Source of the DNA: Pedococcus_A sp963730585
GTDB taxonomy: Bacteria > Actinomycetota > Actinomycetes > Actinomycetales > Dermatophilaceae
DNA length: 64,000 nucleotides
Assembly (NCBI GenBank): GCA_963730585.1
Contig: CAVSSL010000010.1
Location: forward strand, 1 to 64,000
Direction: 5' to 3'
The notes beneath the pieces were generated by a model. That model had not been told where the DNA came from and searched no databases. It saw nothing but the letters and a program-made list of their open reading frames with translations. The translations under genes were made by a program, and so were the position numbers. This document shows, one piece after another, positions 1 to 10,228 of the stretch. Each line of letters begins with the position of its first letter. Position 1 is the first letter of the stretch.

Positions 1-2
1 AC

Positions 3-743
3 ATGGCCGGTGCCCTGGCTGACTCACGACGGCCGAGCCTCAACGCCGGTCGCTGCCTGGTGCAGGCCGTGGCTGTCCTGGTGCTGTTCGCCGTCGCGCG
101 GGCCGCGGGACTGCTGGGACCGCCCGTGGTGTCAGCCTGCGTTCTCACGCTGGCGATGGTCCTCGTTGCGTGGCGTGCCGGTGCCACGCTGGACGACCTC
201 GGCCTGGGTCGCGACCACCTTCGTGCGGGGGTGCGGTACGGGGTTGCCGCCTTCCTGATCGTCCTGGTCGTGCTGGTCCTCGCCGCAGCGATCCCCTGGA
301 CGCGCCCCTTCCTCTCCGACGCACGAGCGGAGATCGACGGGGGGCAGCTCGCCTACGAGATCGGTGTGACGATCGTGCTGCTGACGGCCGTCCCCGAGGA
401 GCTCGCCTTCCGGGGCGTCCTCCTGGGGGCGGGGCAGAGCCTCTGGGGGGCGCGGCGGGCCGCACTGGTCAGCTCCGCGCTGTTCGGTCTCTGGCACATC
501 GAGCCCACCCTGGAGACGATGTCGGGCAACAGCGCGGTCGGCGGGGCCTCCGCCAGCCTCGGCGGGCAGGTGCTGCTCGTGCTCGGCGCGATCGCCGTCA
601 CCTTCGTCGCCGGACTGGCCTTCTGCTGGCTCAGGTTGCGATCACGCAGCCTGGTGGCGCCCCTGCTCGGGCACGTGGCCAGCAACGGCCTCGCCCTCGT
701 CGTTGCGTGGCTCACCATCACCACAACCTCACGCATCGCGTGA
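3..743 (+). CDS. CPBP family intramembrane metalloprotease (CAAX/Abi type)
   Basis: Multi-pass membrane protein of 246 aa. The diagnostic glutamate motif PEELAFRG (about residues 131-138) lies in a membrane segment, followed by FGLWH (His about 165) and a C-terminal GHVASNGLA segment. These are the conserved metal-ligand motifs of the CPBP (Rce1-like) family. Family members cleave prenylated or other membrane peptides or serve in bacteriocin self-immunity; the substrate here is unknown. The ATG is at base 3, so an earlier start outside the window cannot be excluded. It converges on the hydrolase gene ending at 784. Confidence 0.85.
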   Translation: MAGALADSRRPSLNAGRCLVQAVAVLVLFAVARAAGLLGPPVVSACVLTLAMVLVAWRAGATLDDLGLGRDHLRAGVRYGVAAFLIVLVVLVLAAAIPWTRPFLSDARAEIDGGQLAYEIGVTIVLLTAVPEELAFRGVLLGAGQSLWGARRAALVSSALFGLWHIEPTLETMSGNSAVGGASASLGGQVLLVLGAIAVTFVAGLAFCWLRLRSRSLVAPLLGHVASNGLALVVAWLTITTTSRIA

Positions 744-783
744 GCGACGGGGGACGGCGGGACTGCTTGCCAGGTTCAGCGCG

Positions 784-2553
784 TCACTCCACGGCCGCGA
801 TCGTCTGCTTGAGAGCGGTCAGCTGCTCGGCGGTCAGTCCGGTGGGCCGCATCGCGGCATACCAGCCGTCGACGTACTCCGTCGTGTACTTGTGGCCGTG
901 GCCGCCCGGAACCTCCGTGGCGAAGGGGAGGTCGGCCGTGATCTGCCAGAAGGTCACGAAAGGCATCCAGACCATGCCCTCGAGCACGTCCTGGCCGGGA
1001 GCCTCGCCGATCCAGTCTGGCTCGTGGAGAAGCAGATTCGGGCTCCACCAGACGATGGGATCTGAGGGGTGCATCAGGTACAGGACGCGCGTGCCGTCCC
1101 ACCCCTGACCTTCGGGCGGGATCGCGGCGCTGGCATCGGTCGCGAACCGCACCGTCCGGCCGCCCTTGTAGACGGGCTGGATCTCCGGGCTGCCCGCGTC
1201 GCGGTTGTCGCTGAACTCACGGAACAGCGTGTTGAAGTTCGGCGGACCCGCGAAGACAGTTCCTGCGGTGCGGTTCCGCAGGTCGTACTCGCCGCTGAAG
1301 GCGGTCTCGCCGCCGAAGGACCCCAGGCTCTCGCCGGCGACGAAGAGCTGGGGTCGCCGGCCCTGCGGCAGCTTCGACCAGCGGTCGTAGACAGCGTCGT
1401 AGAGCGCCCGGCCCGCCTCGCGGGCCTTCTCCTGGTCGACCAGGTAGGAGAGCCACGAGGGCAGGTACGAGTACTGGATGGCCACGGAGGCCGCGTCGCC
1501 ACTGCTGAGGTACTCGAAGCTGTCGACCAGGGCGGGGTCGACCCACCCGCTGCCCGTCGTCGTGACCACGAGCAGGTTGGCCCGCTCGAAACCTCCGGCC
1601 CGCTCGAGGTCGTCGACCGCCAGGGCGGCCCGGGACTCGGTGTCATCGGCTGATGACAGACCCGCGTACGCGCGAACCGGTTCCTCGGCCGGACGATCCA
1701 CGATGGCGCCTATGTCGCTTGCGGTCGGACCCTTGCCGGTGAACGCGCGCCCCTCGCGGCCGAGCGAGTCCCACGCCACCAGGGAGCCCGGACCGCCCGA
1801 GCGCAGCGCAGTCGTGGGCTGGGTCGTGCCCTCCTTCGTGGCGGTGTCACGCACCGAGAACGCCTCGTCCATGGCGGTCACCAAGCCGTCGAGCAGGACG
1901 CCGGTGACGAGCAGCCAGACCGTGGCGAAGACCAGGATCCAGCCGGTCGCCGCCGCTGCCCGCCGCCCGAACCAGCGGCTGAGCAACGATGCCAGCCAGC
2001 GGTACAGGCGCCGGATCCCCCTGCCGATGAGGAGGAACAGGAGGAAGAAGGACACGGCGACGACGGGCGAGGCGATGACGAGCGCGAGATTGAAGTCCGT
2101 GACGCCCATGAGTGCACGGATCTCGCGCTGCCAGTACTGCCCGAGCCCGAAGGACACAGTCAGCAGGACGGCCGCGGCAATGAAGAAGGTGCGCCACGCC
2201 CAGCGCTTCGGCGGCCGGGCCTCCCGGTCGGCGAAAGCGCGCCAGATCCAGGCTGCGAGGACCCCCAGGCCGTAGCCGATGGCCGCGGTGATGCCACAGA
2301 CGATGCCTTGGATCAGGCCGCCCCGCGGAAGCAGCGACGGGGTGAACGACAGGGCCGCGAAGACCACCGCGCCCCAGCACCCCGGCAGGGTGAAGTGGAG
2401 CAGCCGTCGGAGCCTCCCGGGGCGGGGCGGGCTCGTCGGGCCGTTCACAGCCGCCGACATCGACGTGTCGGCTACCGAAGGGGTTGGGTCGGCGCTGACC
2501 TGACCCACACGTGCCACCTCGGTCCGGAAGATGTCCGATGTTGACTCAGCCAC
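784..2553 (-). CDS. Membrane alpha/beta-hydrolase family protein
   Basis: 589 aa. The N-terminal half has about five hydrophobic segments (FTLPGCWGAVVFAALSF, FFIAAAVLLTVSFGLG, ALVIASPVVAVSFFLLFLL and others). The C-terminal half carries a hydrolase core with the nucleophile elbow GESLG in VAGESLGSFGG, matching the actinobacterial alpha/beta-hydrolase family with N-terminal membrane region (Abhydrolase_9-like). The start is GTG at 2553 because a GGAAGAAGGG ribosome-binding site sits 8 nt upstream; the longer open frame beyond it has no such site. The substrate is unknown, and a lipid or ester hydrolysed at the membrane is inference. Confidence 0.8.
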   Translation of the reverse strand: MAESTSDIFRTEVARVGQVSADPTPSVADTSMSAAVNGPTSPPRPGRLRRLLHFTLPGCWGAVVFAALSFTPSLLPRGGLIQGIVCGITAAIGYGLGVLAAWIWRAFADREARPPKRWAWRTFFIAAAVLLTVSFGLGQYWQREIRALMGVTDFNLALVIASPVVAVSFFLLFLLIGRGIRRLYRWLASLLSRWFGRRAAAATGWILVFATVWLLVTGVLLDGLVTAMDEAFSVRDTATKEGTTQPTTALRSGGPGSLVAWDSLGREGRAFTGKGPTASDIGAIVDRPAEEPVRAYAGLSSADDTESRAALAVDDLERAGGFERANLLVVTTTGSGWVDPALVDSFEYLSSGDAASVAIQYSYLPSWLSYLVDQEKAREAGRALYDAVYDRWSKLPQGRRPQLFVAGESLGSFGGETAFSGEYDLRNRTAGTVFAGPPNFNTLFREFSDNRDAGSPEIQPVYKGGRTVRFATDASAAIPPEGQGWDGTRVLYLMHPSDPIVWWSPNLLLHEPDWIGEAPGQDVLEGMVWMPFVTFWQITADLPFATEVPGGHGHKYTTEYVDGWYAAMRPTGLTAEQLTALKQTIAAVE

Positions 2554-2672
2554 CGTCGTGCCCTTCTTCCGAGCCTCGGACTCATGCGCCCGTCCCCGCC
2601 ATGAGACCGCCCACACCGACGCCCTGGCATCGTCCGGACTGAATGAGATGGCGCGAGCACACGACCGGCCGG

Positions 2673-3308
2673 TCAGGGGAAGCGGTGCGCCGCCCGCGAC
2701 ACCACCCGCCCCAGCAGGGCGCCGGCAGCCGCACCGGCGACCACGTCGCTCGGGTAGTGCACGCCGGTGTACACCCGGGAGAAGGCCACGACGGACGCTG
2801 CCGCCCGCAGCGGCATACGGAGTGCAGGCAGGACGTCGCCGACGGCGATGGCGAAGGCAGCAGCGGACGCGGAGTGGCCCGACGGGAACGACGTCGACGA
2901 CGGCATACGCACCCATCGGCCTGGGGGCACACCCAGACCGACCCGGTCGGGGCGATGGCGTCCCCCCGCCAGCTTCATGGGCTGGTTCACCACCAGAGAG
3001 GTTGTCCCGACGGCCGCGAGGCCCGTGACGGCGGCGCGTCGGCCGGGAGGACCGCCGAACAACGCGAGGACGCCCGCCACGAGGAACCACGGCTTCGAGT
3101 AGTTGGCGAAACCGGACACCCTTCGCAGCGGCACGTCCAGCAGCGGCGTCTGCAGGCGTGCCACCGTCCCGTACACGGCGCGGTCACAGCGGGCGAGCCC
3201 GCGCAGCAGCGAGGCTGCCCGCCTGCTGGACCACGCCCCCGCTCCGACGTCACGGCCGCCGAGCTGGCGAGCCAGCCGCTCCTCTACCGGCTCCGGTGGG
3301 TGGGGCAT
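2673..3308 (-). CDS. PAP2-family phosphatase
   Basis: Integral membrane phosphatase, 211 aa. All three PAP2 signature blocks are visible: KLAGGRHRP (K-x6-RP), PSSTSFPSGHSAS (PSGH) and SRVYTGVHYPSDVVAG (SR-x5-H-x3-D). Such enzymes dephosphorylate phosphatidic acid, undecaprenyl-PP or similar lipid phosphates. The ATG at 3308 lies 4 nt after the amphi-Trp stop, so it is the third gene of an operon with a lipid kinase-like protein and an amphi-Trp protein. An upstream ATG at 3341 would overlap that gene by 29 nt and is less likely. Confidence 0.88.
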   Translation of the reverse strand: MPHPPEPVEERLARQLGGRDVGAGAWSSRRAASLLRGLARCDRAVYGTVARLQTPLLDVPLRRVSGFANYSKPWFLVAGVLALFGGPPGRRAAVTGLAAVGTTSLVVNQPMKLAGGRHRPDRVGLGVPPGRWVRMPSSTSFPSGHSASAAAFAIAVGDVLPALRMPLRAAASVVAFSRVYTGVHYPSDVVAGAAAGALLGRVVSRAAHRFP

Positions 3309-3312
3309 TCGA

Positions 3313-3531
3313 TCACCAGGTGAGCTCGATCTCGAGTTCACTCTCCTCGTCTCCGACCTCGATCTCGAGCTTGAGGTTCACCTCGTCGGGCACGTGCACC
3401 GTGATGCGCATGCCGCCGCGTTCGAACTCGATCTCGTTGTTCCGGGCGAGCGCCTCGGCGAGCGTCCTCAGGCGAGCTGCGGCGTCCTCCCGGCTGAGCC
3501 GTTCGCTCTCGGCAATCTCGATCAGGTCCAT
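3313..3531 (-). CDS. Amphi-Trp domain-containing small protein
   Basis: 72 aa, acidic and Glu-rich. An N-terminal helical part (MDLIEIAESERLSREDAAARL) leads to repeated amphipathic beta-like strands (IEFERGG, ITVHVPDEVNLKLEIEVG) and a terminal Trp (ELTW), the layout of the amphi-Trp family. The role is unknown for the family. Its first codons overlap the 3' end of the diacylglycerol kinase-like gene by 10 nt and the PAP2 gene follows after 4 nt, so it is translationally coupled to both, suggesting a job in lipid-phosphate metabolism (inference). Confidence 0.75.
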   Translation of the reverse strand: MDLIEIAESERLSREDAAARLRTLAEALARNNEIEFERGGMRITVHVPDEVNLKLEIEVGDEESELEIELTW

Positions 3532-4835
3532 TCCTGTCTCCTTTGTGTTGACCCTGCTGGCGTCTGCTGTCGGCCGAGGGCGATCCGCGCCAGCTCGGCC
3601 ACCCCGGCACTCATCCGTTCCGGGACCATCGCCGACGGCGATGCGCCGGGGTGCTGGCGCGCGACTCGCACCCGGAGGACCCGGGGTCTGATGCGGAAGT
3701 GCAGCGGCGCGTCGAGGACCACCGTCTCGCCGTCGATGCCGGCGGGAAGGGGGTTGTCAGCCTCGATCTCGAACGTCGGCGCAGACCACTCGCGCCAGGG
3801 GCGCTGCGACGAGCTGCCCTCCGCCCTGCCGCCCGTGGGTGAGGCGACCACCGTGATCCCGAGCAGGCCGTCGTCGATACGGGGCCGCGTGCCCGAGCCG
3901 ACAGCGCGGCCGAGCCGGTAGCGGTTGTTGGAGACCAGGACCGCGGCGCCGCCGCGGTGCTCGTGTCCGCCGGGACCACGCCACCGCATGTCCGGTTCGC
4001 CAGCGTCGGGGCCGAGGACGTCGGGCACCGTGTCGAGCAGGGTGCGGAGCTTGGCATCGCGGTAGCCGGCGCGCTGGACCGCCTCGGCGTAGAGGCCGAG
4101 CGAGACGTTGTTGACGAAGACGCGCCCGTTGACCTCGGCGAGGTCGACTCGCCGTTCACCGCCATCGACGAAGGCGTCGAGTGCGCCGACGACGTCGTCG
4201 CGGTCGACACCGAGGTCCAGCGCGAAATGGTTGCGGGTGCCAGCGGGCACGCACGCGTACGGCAGGCCGCGCTCGGCGGCGATGGCTGCCACGACCGCCT
4301 GCGAGCCATCCCCGCCGGCCATCGCGAGCCCGTCCGCGCCGCGTTCGACCGCGCCCAGCACCAGCGTCTCGAGGTCGTCACCCCTCTTCATCTCGATGGC
4401 CTCGATTCCCCGGTTCGCCGCCTCCTTGGCGAGCGCGAAGCGTTCGGCCTTTCCGCCACCGGACCGCGGGTTGAAGAAGAGCACTGGATGACGCGGAGCT
4501 GGAGCACTCGGCAGGTCGACGTGGATGTGGAGGGTGGAACGCGCCGCGGCGACGCTCGCCACGAGTCCGGCCAGGATCACCAGGTCGACCAGAGGCGTTC
4601 CCTGGGTCAGGACCAGCACCAGGGCGGCACCGAACGCGAGGCCCGCGACGACCAGTCCCGCCACTCGCGCGACGCCCCGCCGGACCACGCCATACCAAGC
4701 CGAGGCTGCAGCGACGAGCACGAGAACGAGCAGGGCCAGCCCTCGGGGGAACTCGATCACCGCGACGACGAGGGCGAGCCCAACCGTGGCCGCTCCCAGC
4801 AGAAGGGCGAGGGCCGCCAGCCATCGCCGCGTCAT
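3522..4835 (-). CDS. Diacylglycerol/sphingosine kinase-like lipid kinase with N-terminal membrane region
   Basis: 437 aa. About four transmembrane segments occupy residues 1-100. A DAGK catalytic domain follows, with FFNPRSGGGKAE (nucleotide loop), MAGGDGSQAVV (GGDGS), PAGTRNHFA and NNVSLGLYAEA, and the distal IDDGLLGITVV strand. Family members phosphorylate diacylglycerol or related lipids. It is first of a three-gene operon with amphi-Trp and PAP2 phosphatase, so the same operon encodes predicted opposite activities on lipid phosphates. No clear promoter was seen upstream. Confidence 0.85.
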   Translation of the reverse strand: MTRRWLAALALLLGAATVGLALVVAVIEFPRGLALLVLVLVAAASAWYGVVRRGVARVAGLVVAGLAFGAALVLVLTQGTPLVDLVILAGLVASVAAARSTLHIHVDLPSAPAPRHPVLFFNPRSGGGKAERFALAKEAANRGIEAIEMKRGDDLETLVLGAVERGADGLAMAGGDGSQAVVAAIAAERGLPYACVPAGTRNHFALDLGVDRDDVVGALDAFVDGGERRVDLAEVNGRVFVNNVSLGLYAEAVQRAGYRDAKLRTLLDTVPDVLGPDAGEPDMRWRGPGGHEHRGGAAVLVSNNRYRLGRAVGSGTRPRIDDGLLGITVVASPTGGRAEGSSSQRPWREWSAPTFEIEADNPLPAGIDGETVVLDAPLHFRIRPRVLRVRVARQHPGASPSAMVPERMSAGVAELARIALGRQQTPAGSTQRRQEWT

Positions 4836-5145
4836 GGCATCAGACCCGGCGGCACGGCGAAGCCTTCTTGCGGTTGCTGGGTCGTTCTGCGGTCATCGAC
4901 CACGCTCCTCATCCGGCGCTCTGGCTGACTCCCTCGGACACTAGAAAGCCAGCGCGCGGACGGGCATCACGCAGCAGGATGATTCCTGACAGAGGACCGC
5001 TCCACGTGCGCGGCGTTCTCAGCTCGATGGCTCGTGTGCAGCGCCGACGTGTGCGGGGATATGCGGTGCACAGGGCGGACGAAGGCCTCTACCTGCGGTG
5101 ACAGTCCACGGACCATGCTGCACACACAGTCAGGGAGGGTGCGAC
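4836..5145. other. 310-nt intergenic region without a recognised gene
   Basis: Divergent spacer between the lipid-kinase gene (minus) and the small membrane protein gene (plus). Short open frames here lack ribosome-binding sites and protein-like composition. The only clear signal is the GGGAGGG ribosome-binding site at its right edge serving the start at 5146. Confidence 0.6.
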
Positions 5146-5514
5146 ATGACAACCGCCAACCACATTCCACCGGTGGGAGCCCCCACCAGCCACGACCAAG
5201 GCGCAAACCTCAGGCGGGCCTGGGTCGCCGTCGCGCTGATCCCGGTGGCGTTCTTCCTGGCATTCGCGGTCGGCGAGGGCCTCTACGCGCTGCTGGGTTA
5301 CAAGCCCGAGGACGCGACCGAACCGCTGTGGGTCGCCCTCGTGGCCGGTGTGCCCGCGATCGTCCTGTTCCTCGTGCCCTGCGCCGCAGCGGTCAGGTAC
5401 GGCAACCGGGCACGGTTGGAGGGTCACCGCGGCGCGCTCGCACCTCTGGCCATCGGCGCCGCACTCGGACTGTGGATGCTCGTGACCAACATCGTGTCGC
5501 TGTTCGCCGGGTGA
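5146..5514 (+). CDS. Small membrane protein of unknown function
   Basis: 122 aa with three hydrophobic segments (AWVAVALIPVAFFLAFAVG, WVALVAGVPAIVLFLVP, LAIGAALGLWMLVTNIVSLF) and a polar N-terminus. I do not recognise a family. The ATG at 5146 was chosen because a strong GGGAGGG site lies just upstream; the open frame extends further 5' without support. The stop is followed 74 nt later by the SRPBCC gene on the same strand, which has its own ribosome-binding site. Confidence 0.7.
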   Translation: MTTANHIPPVGAPTSHDQGANLRRAWVAVALIPVAFFLAFAVGEGLYALLGYKPEDATEPLWVALVAGVPAIVLFLVPCAAAVRYGNRARLEGHRGALAPLAIGAALGLWMLVTNIVSLFAG

Positions 5515-5588
5515 CAAGGCCCTGTTCCAGCGACATCCATACGGCGGGAGTGAGCAGGTAGCTCACCTAGCGCGGCAGGAGGGTCCGG

Positions 5589-6029
5589 ATGGCGCACATC
5601 ACGGGTGAGGTCACGATCGATGCACCGGTCGAGGTGGTGTTCGACCTGGTCGCCGACGAGCGGAACGAGCCGAGGTACAACCCCCGCATCGCCCGAGCCG
5701 AGAAGGTGACCGACGGGCCGGTCGGAAGAGGCGCCCGCTTCGTCGCCGAGCCCAAGGGCATGGGCACCCGCGGCGAGATGACCCTCGAGATCCTCGACTA
5801 CGACCGCCCCCACCACCTCCACAACGTCGTGCGCTCGTCGTACATGCAGGTCGACGGCACGCTGGCGTTCGACGAGGTCGACGGCCACACGCGGTTGCGG
5901 TGGGACTGGGACATGGACCTGGTCGGCGCAGCGCGAGTGCTCAGTCCGGTGCTGGCGCTGGTCGGCCCCCGCTGGGAGCGTCGCAACTGGGTCGACCTCA
6001 AGGACTACCTGGAGTCCGGGCACCGCTGA
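5589..6029 (+). CDS. SRPBCC family protein (START/Bet v1-like fold)
   Basis: 146 aa, the usual length for polyketide cyclase/dehydratase-like SRPBCC proteins. It begins with the typical strand HITGEVTIDAPVEVVFDLVAD, followed by NEPRYNPRI, and ends in a long helix. The fold forms a hydrophobic pocket for lipids or metabolites; the ligand is unknown. An AGGAGGG ribosome-binding site 5 nt before the ATG fixes the start. Confidence 0.8.
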   Translation: MAHITGEVTIDAPVEVVFDLVADERNEPRYNPRIARAEKVTDGPVGRGARFVAEPKGMGTRGEMTLEILDYDRPHHLHNVVRSSYMQVDGTLAFDEVDGHTRLRWDWDMDLVGAARVLSPVLALVGPRWERRNWVDLKDYLESGHR

Positions 6030-6078
6030 ACCACGCGGCACACGCGTTGGGAGCACCAGCTGGTGCACCCCACTGATC

Positions 6079-7770
6079 TCACGAGTCGGTGATCGAGAAG
6101 TTGGTGAAGCGCCACGTCGCCGGTGAGCCCCCGGTGTCGACGATCTCCACGCCGTAGCAGATCTGGTCGACCGTCGCGTTCGACGCGACCCTGCCCTTGG
6201 AGACGAGGTAGCCCAGCATCGCCTTGATGTCGAGGGTGCCGGAGGTGAGGCGGGCGCCATTCGACGGCACGAAGGCGATGTAGCCGTTGCCGCTGGTGGC
6301 GTAGACGTCCCACGTGTAGCCGCTCAGCCTCACCCCCGACGCGACGCGGGACCCGGCCGGCACCTGCTTGCGGTTGTCGGTCCAGATCATGACCTCGTCG
6401 TTCGGCACACCGTTCAGCCACAGGTCGTAGCCGACGTTGTAGATGCCGACACCCGGCGAGGTCGCCGCGAAGGTGGACGTCAGCCTCGGGAAGCTGGAGA
6501 TGGTGCGGCCCGAGTAGTCCTTGTGCACGTTCGGGTAGGTCTTGACCGCACCGTCGCCGTTGTTGCTGGCCGTGCCGATGTGGTTCCACGACCGGTAGGA
6601 GCACACCTGCGTGGTGCCCTTCGTCCCCGGGTAGTTCGAGGCGTTCCACAGGTTGTTGTGCACGTAGTAGCCGTGGTCGGTGATCCCGCCGTTGGAGGCG
6701 CTCGTGGTGAAGTACGGGTTGGTGCAGGTCTGCCCCACCACCGAGGAGCACGTGGTCAGGGAGGCGACGGCACTGGAGAGCACACCGGTACCACCCAGGA
6801 GGGTCACGCGCCCCACCCCGAGCCGCGTGATCTCGTTCCGCACCGCACTGGGGATGCAGGTCGCCTTCGACAGCAGGACCGGACCTCGCGCGCCCGCCGC
6901 GACCGAGCCGCCGGACAGCGCGTCGGCGAAGTTGCTGCCGTTGGCGAGCAGGGCCCGGGTGGCGGTCGGGAACGCGGCCTTGGAGACCGCGGCGGAGGTC
7001 GCGTAGCGGTCCGCCCCTGCGAGGCGCGTCACCGGTGCGATGCCACCGAGGGCCTTGGCCACATCGGCACTGACCGCTCCGGTGCCCCCGAGCACCGTGA
7101 TCTTCGCCGGCTTGAGCCGCTTCAGCTCCGTGGAGGTCACCGAGGGCAGGGCCTTGGCGCCGACCAGCAGCACCGGCACGCCCTGGGCCCCCGCGGCCGC
7201 CGACCCGGAGAGCGCGTCGGGGAAGTTCGCGCCCGTGGCGACGAAGACGTTGCTGACGTTGGTGCCGAAGCTGGCCCGCGACACCGCGGCTGCCGTGGCG
7301 TACCGGTCGGCGCCGGACAGGCGCGTCACGCTGCCGGCCGTGTAGCCGTCCAGGGCAGCCGCAACGGCGCTCGACACGGCACCCGTGCCCCCGAGGATGA
7401 CGATCCGGCCCGGAACCAGCCGCTCGAGCTCGGTCCGGATCTCGGCCGGGATGCCGGTCGGGCTCACGAGGAGCAGGGGGCCGCGGTCACGCCCGGCGAC
7501 CGCTGATCCCGCCAGCCCGTCGGGGAACCCCGCGCCGGTCGCCACGTAGGCCACCGGCACGCCGGGGGCGAAGGACGCCTTGGAGATCGCGGCCGACGTC
7601 GCGTACCGGTTGGCGCCCGACAGCCGGTCGACCGTCGGTGTCGCCGCCTGGGCGGGCGCGCTGGCCATGAGCCCCAGGCCCGCGAGCAGGGCCGCGGTCA
7701 CCCACGCGCCGAGTCTCACGACCCGGCCACGAGGATCGGCTGGGACATGGTCCACCACGTCGTGCGACAT
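6079..7770 (-). CDS. Secreted cell-wall-binding-repeat protein with GH12-like glucanase domain
   Basis: 563 aa. A signal peptide (residues 16-42, ending APAQA) leads into three cell wall binding repeat 2 units (about 45-140, 148-240, 248-340), each with the RLSGxxRYATxxxxS and ILGGTGAVS motifs. The C-terminal part (about 350-563) resembles glycoside hydrolase family 12: VHNNLWN, YDLWLNG, then NDEVMIW with candidate nucleophile E459 and YGVEIVDTGG with candidate acid/base E542. GH12 enzymes cut beta-1,4-glucans or xyloglucan. The fusion suggests a plant-polysaccharide hydrolase held on the cell surface (inference). There is no ribosome-binding site at the ATG; a TATCGT box 6 nt upstream suggests a leaderless start. 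Confidence 0.8.
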   Translation of the reverse strand: MSHDVVDHVPADPRGRVVRLGAWVTAALLAGLGLMASAPAQAATPTVDRLSGANRYATSAAISKASFAPGVPVAYVATGAGFPDGLAGSAVAGRDRGPLLLVSPTGIPAEIRTELERLVPGRIVILGGTGAVSSAVAAALDGYTAGSVTRLSGADRYATAAAVSRASFGTNVSNVFVATGANFPDALSGSAAAGAQGVPVLLVGAKALPSVTSTELKRLKPAKITVLGGTGAVSADVAKALGGIAPVTRLAGADRYATSAAVSKAAFPTATRALLANGSNFADALSGGSVAAGARGPVLLSKATCIPSAVRNEITRLGVGRVTLLGGTGVLSSAVASLTTCSSVVGQTCTNPYFTTSASNGGITDHGYYVHNNLWNASNYPGTKGTTQVCSYRSWNHIGTASNNGDGAVKTYPNVHKDYSGRTISSFPRLTSTFAATSPGVGIYNVGYDLWLNGVPNDEVMIWTDNRKQVPAGSRVASGVRLSGYTWDVYATSGNGYIAFVPSNGARLTSGTLDIKAMLGYLVSKGRVASNATVDQICYGVEIVDTGGSPATWRFTNFSITDS

Positions 7771-7776
7771 ATCGGC

Positions 7777-7782
7777 ACGATA
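7777..7782 (-). promoter_or_regulatory. -10 box TATCGT of a leaderless transcript
   Basis: On the minus strand TATCGT is separated from the ATG at 7770 by exactly 6 nt (GCCGAT), placing the expected transcription start at or next to the A of the start codon. No Shine-Dalgarno sequence is present, which fits leaderless initiation common in Actinobacteria. Confidence 0.5.
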
Positions 7783-7852
7783 CAGACACTCCTGGGGCGA
7801 CTGGCCGAACCAGCGGCTGGAACCTGGAGCCGTCGCGGGCGCCGCCAGGTGT

Positions 7853-8470
7853 TCAGCGCCGGTCGTGAACCTCGGCCGCGAACCGCTGGGCGAGCAGGCG
7901 CGCGACCTCGGCGGAGCGCGGCTCGACCGACTCGGCGGCCGCCCGCAGGTCGGCAAGGTCGAGGCCCTCCTCCGCCAGGGCTGCCTCGTCCCACGAGTCC
8001 AGCCGGGACGCCGCCGCCTCGGGGTGGAACTGCACGCCCCACGCAGCCGCACCGACACGAAAAGCCTGCACGCGGCATACCTCGGAGGTCGCGAGCAGCG
8101 TGGCCTCCGGCGGGAGGTCGACGACCTGGTCACGGTGGTTCTGGATCGCCGGGAAGGCCTCGGGCAGGCCACCGAGCAGCCGGTCACCGGCCGCCTCCGC
8201 CGTGAGCGTGACCTGGCACGAACCGCGTTCGGGCACACCGTGGTCGCGCACCACCCGACCACCCGCGACGTGCGCGAGCAGCTGTGCCCCCAGGCAGATG
8301 CCGAGCAGCGGTATGCCGCCGGCGAGGGCCAGCGCCGCGAGCTCACGCTCGCGCGGGAGCCACGGCGCGCTCGCGTCGTCGTCCGGCATGAAGCCGCCGC
8401 CGAGCAGCACCAGGCCGTGCACCCCGGCGAGGTCGAGGTCGCCCAGCTCCTCGCCCGGCACCTCCGTCAC
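7853..8470 (-). CDS. Type 1 glutamine amidotransferase (5' end uncertain)
   Basis: At least 205 aa. The class I GATase core is clear: GVHGLVLLGGG, LLGICLGAQLLA with nucleophile Cys, and WGVQFHPEA with the catalytic His. It resembles stand-alone GMP-synthase-like GATase1 proteins that transfer or hydrolyse glutamine amide. The GTG at 8470 is the first standard start, yet in-frame sequence upstream to about 8546 reads RVVAVRNSPGSPLARLADWF, which looks like the family's first strand and helix. No ATG, GTG or TTG exists between that stretch and the ABC stop at 8579, so either the start is non-standard or a small indel hides it. Co-directional with the peptide transporter operon. Confidence 0.75.
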   Translation of the reverse strand: MTEVPGEELGDLDLAGVHGLVLLGGGFMPDDDASAPWLPRERELAALALAGGIPLLGICLGAQLLAHVAGGRVVRDHGVPERGSCQVTLTAEAAGDRLLGGLPEAFPAIQNHRDQVVDLPPEATLLATSEVCRVQAFRVGAAAWGVQFHPEAAASRLDSWDEAALAEEGLDLADLRAAAESVEPRSAEVARLLAQRFAAEVHDRR

Positions 8471-8578
8471 GTCGAGGCCGTCCGCCCCGAACCAGTCGGC
8501 GAGCCGGGCCAGGGGGCTGCCGGGGCTGTTGCGGACCGCGACGACCCGAGGACGAGGCGGCCTGCGGCCGCGGAAGGC

Positions 8579-10224
<1,646 letters not shown>

Positions 10225-10228
<4 letters not shown>

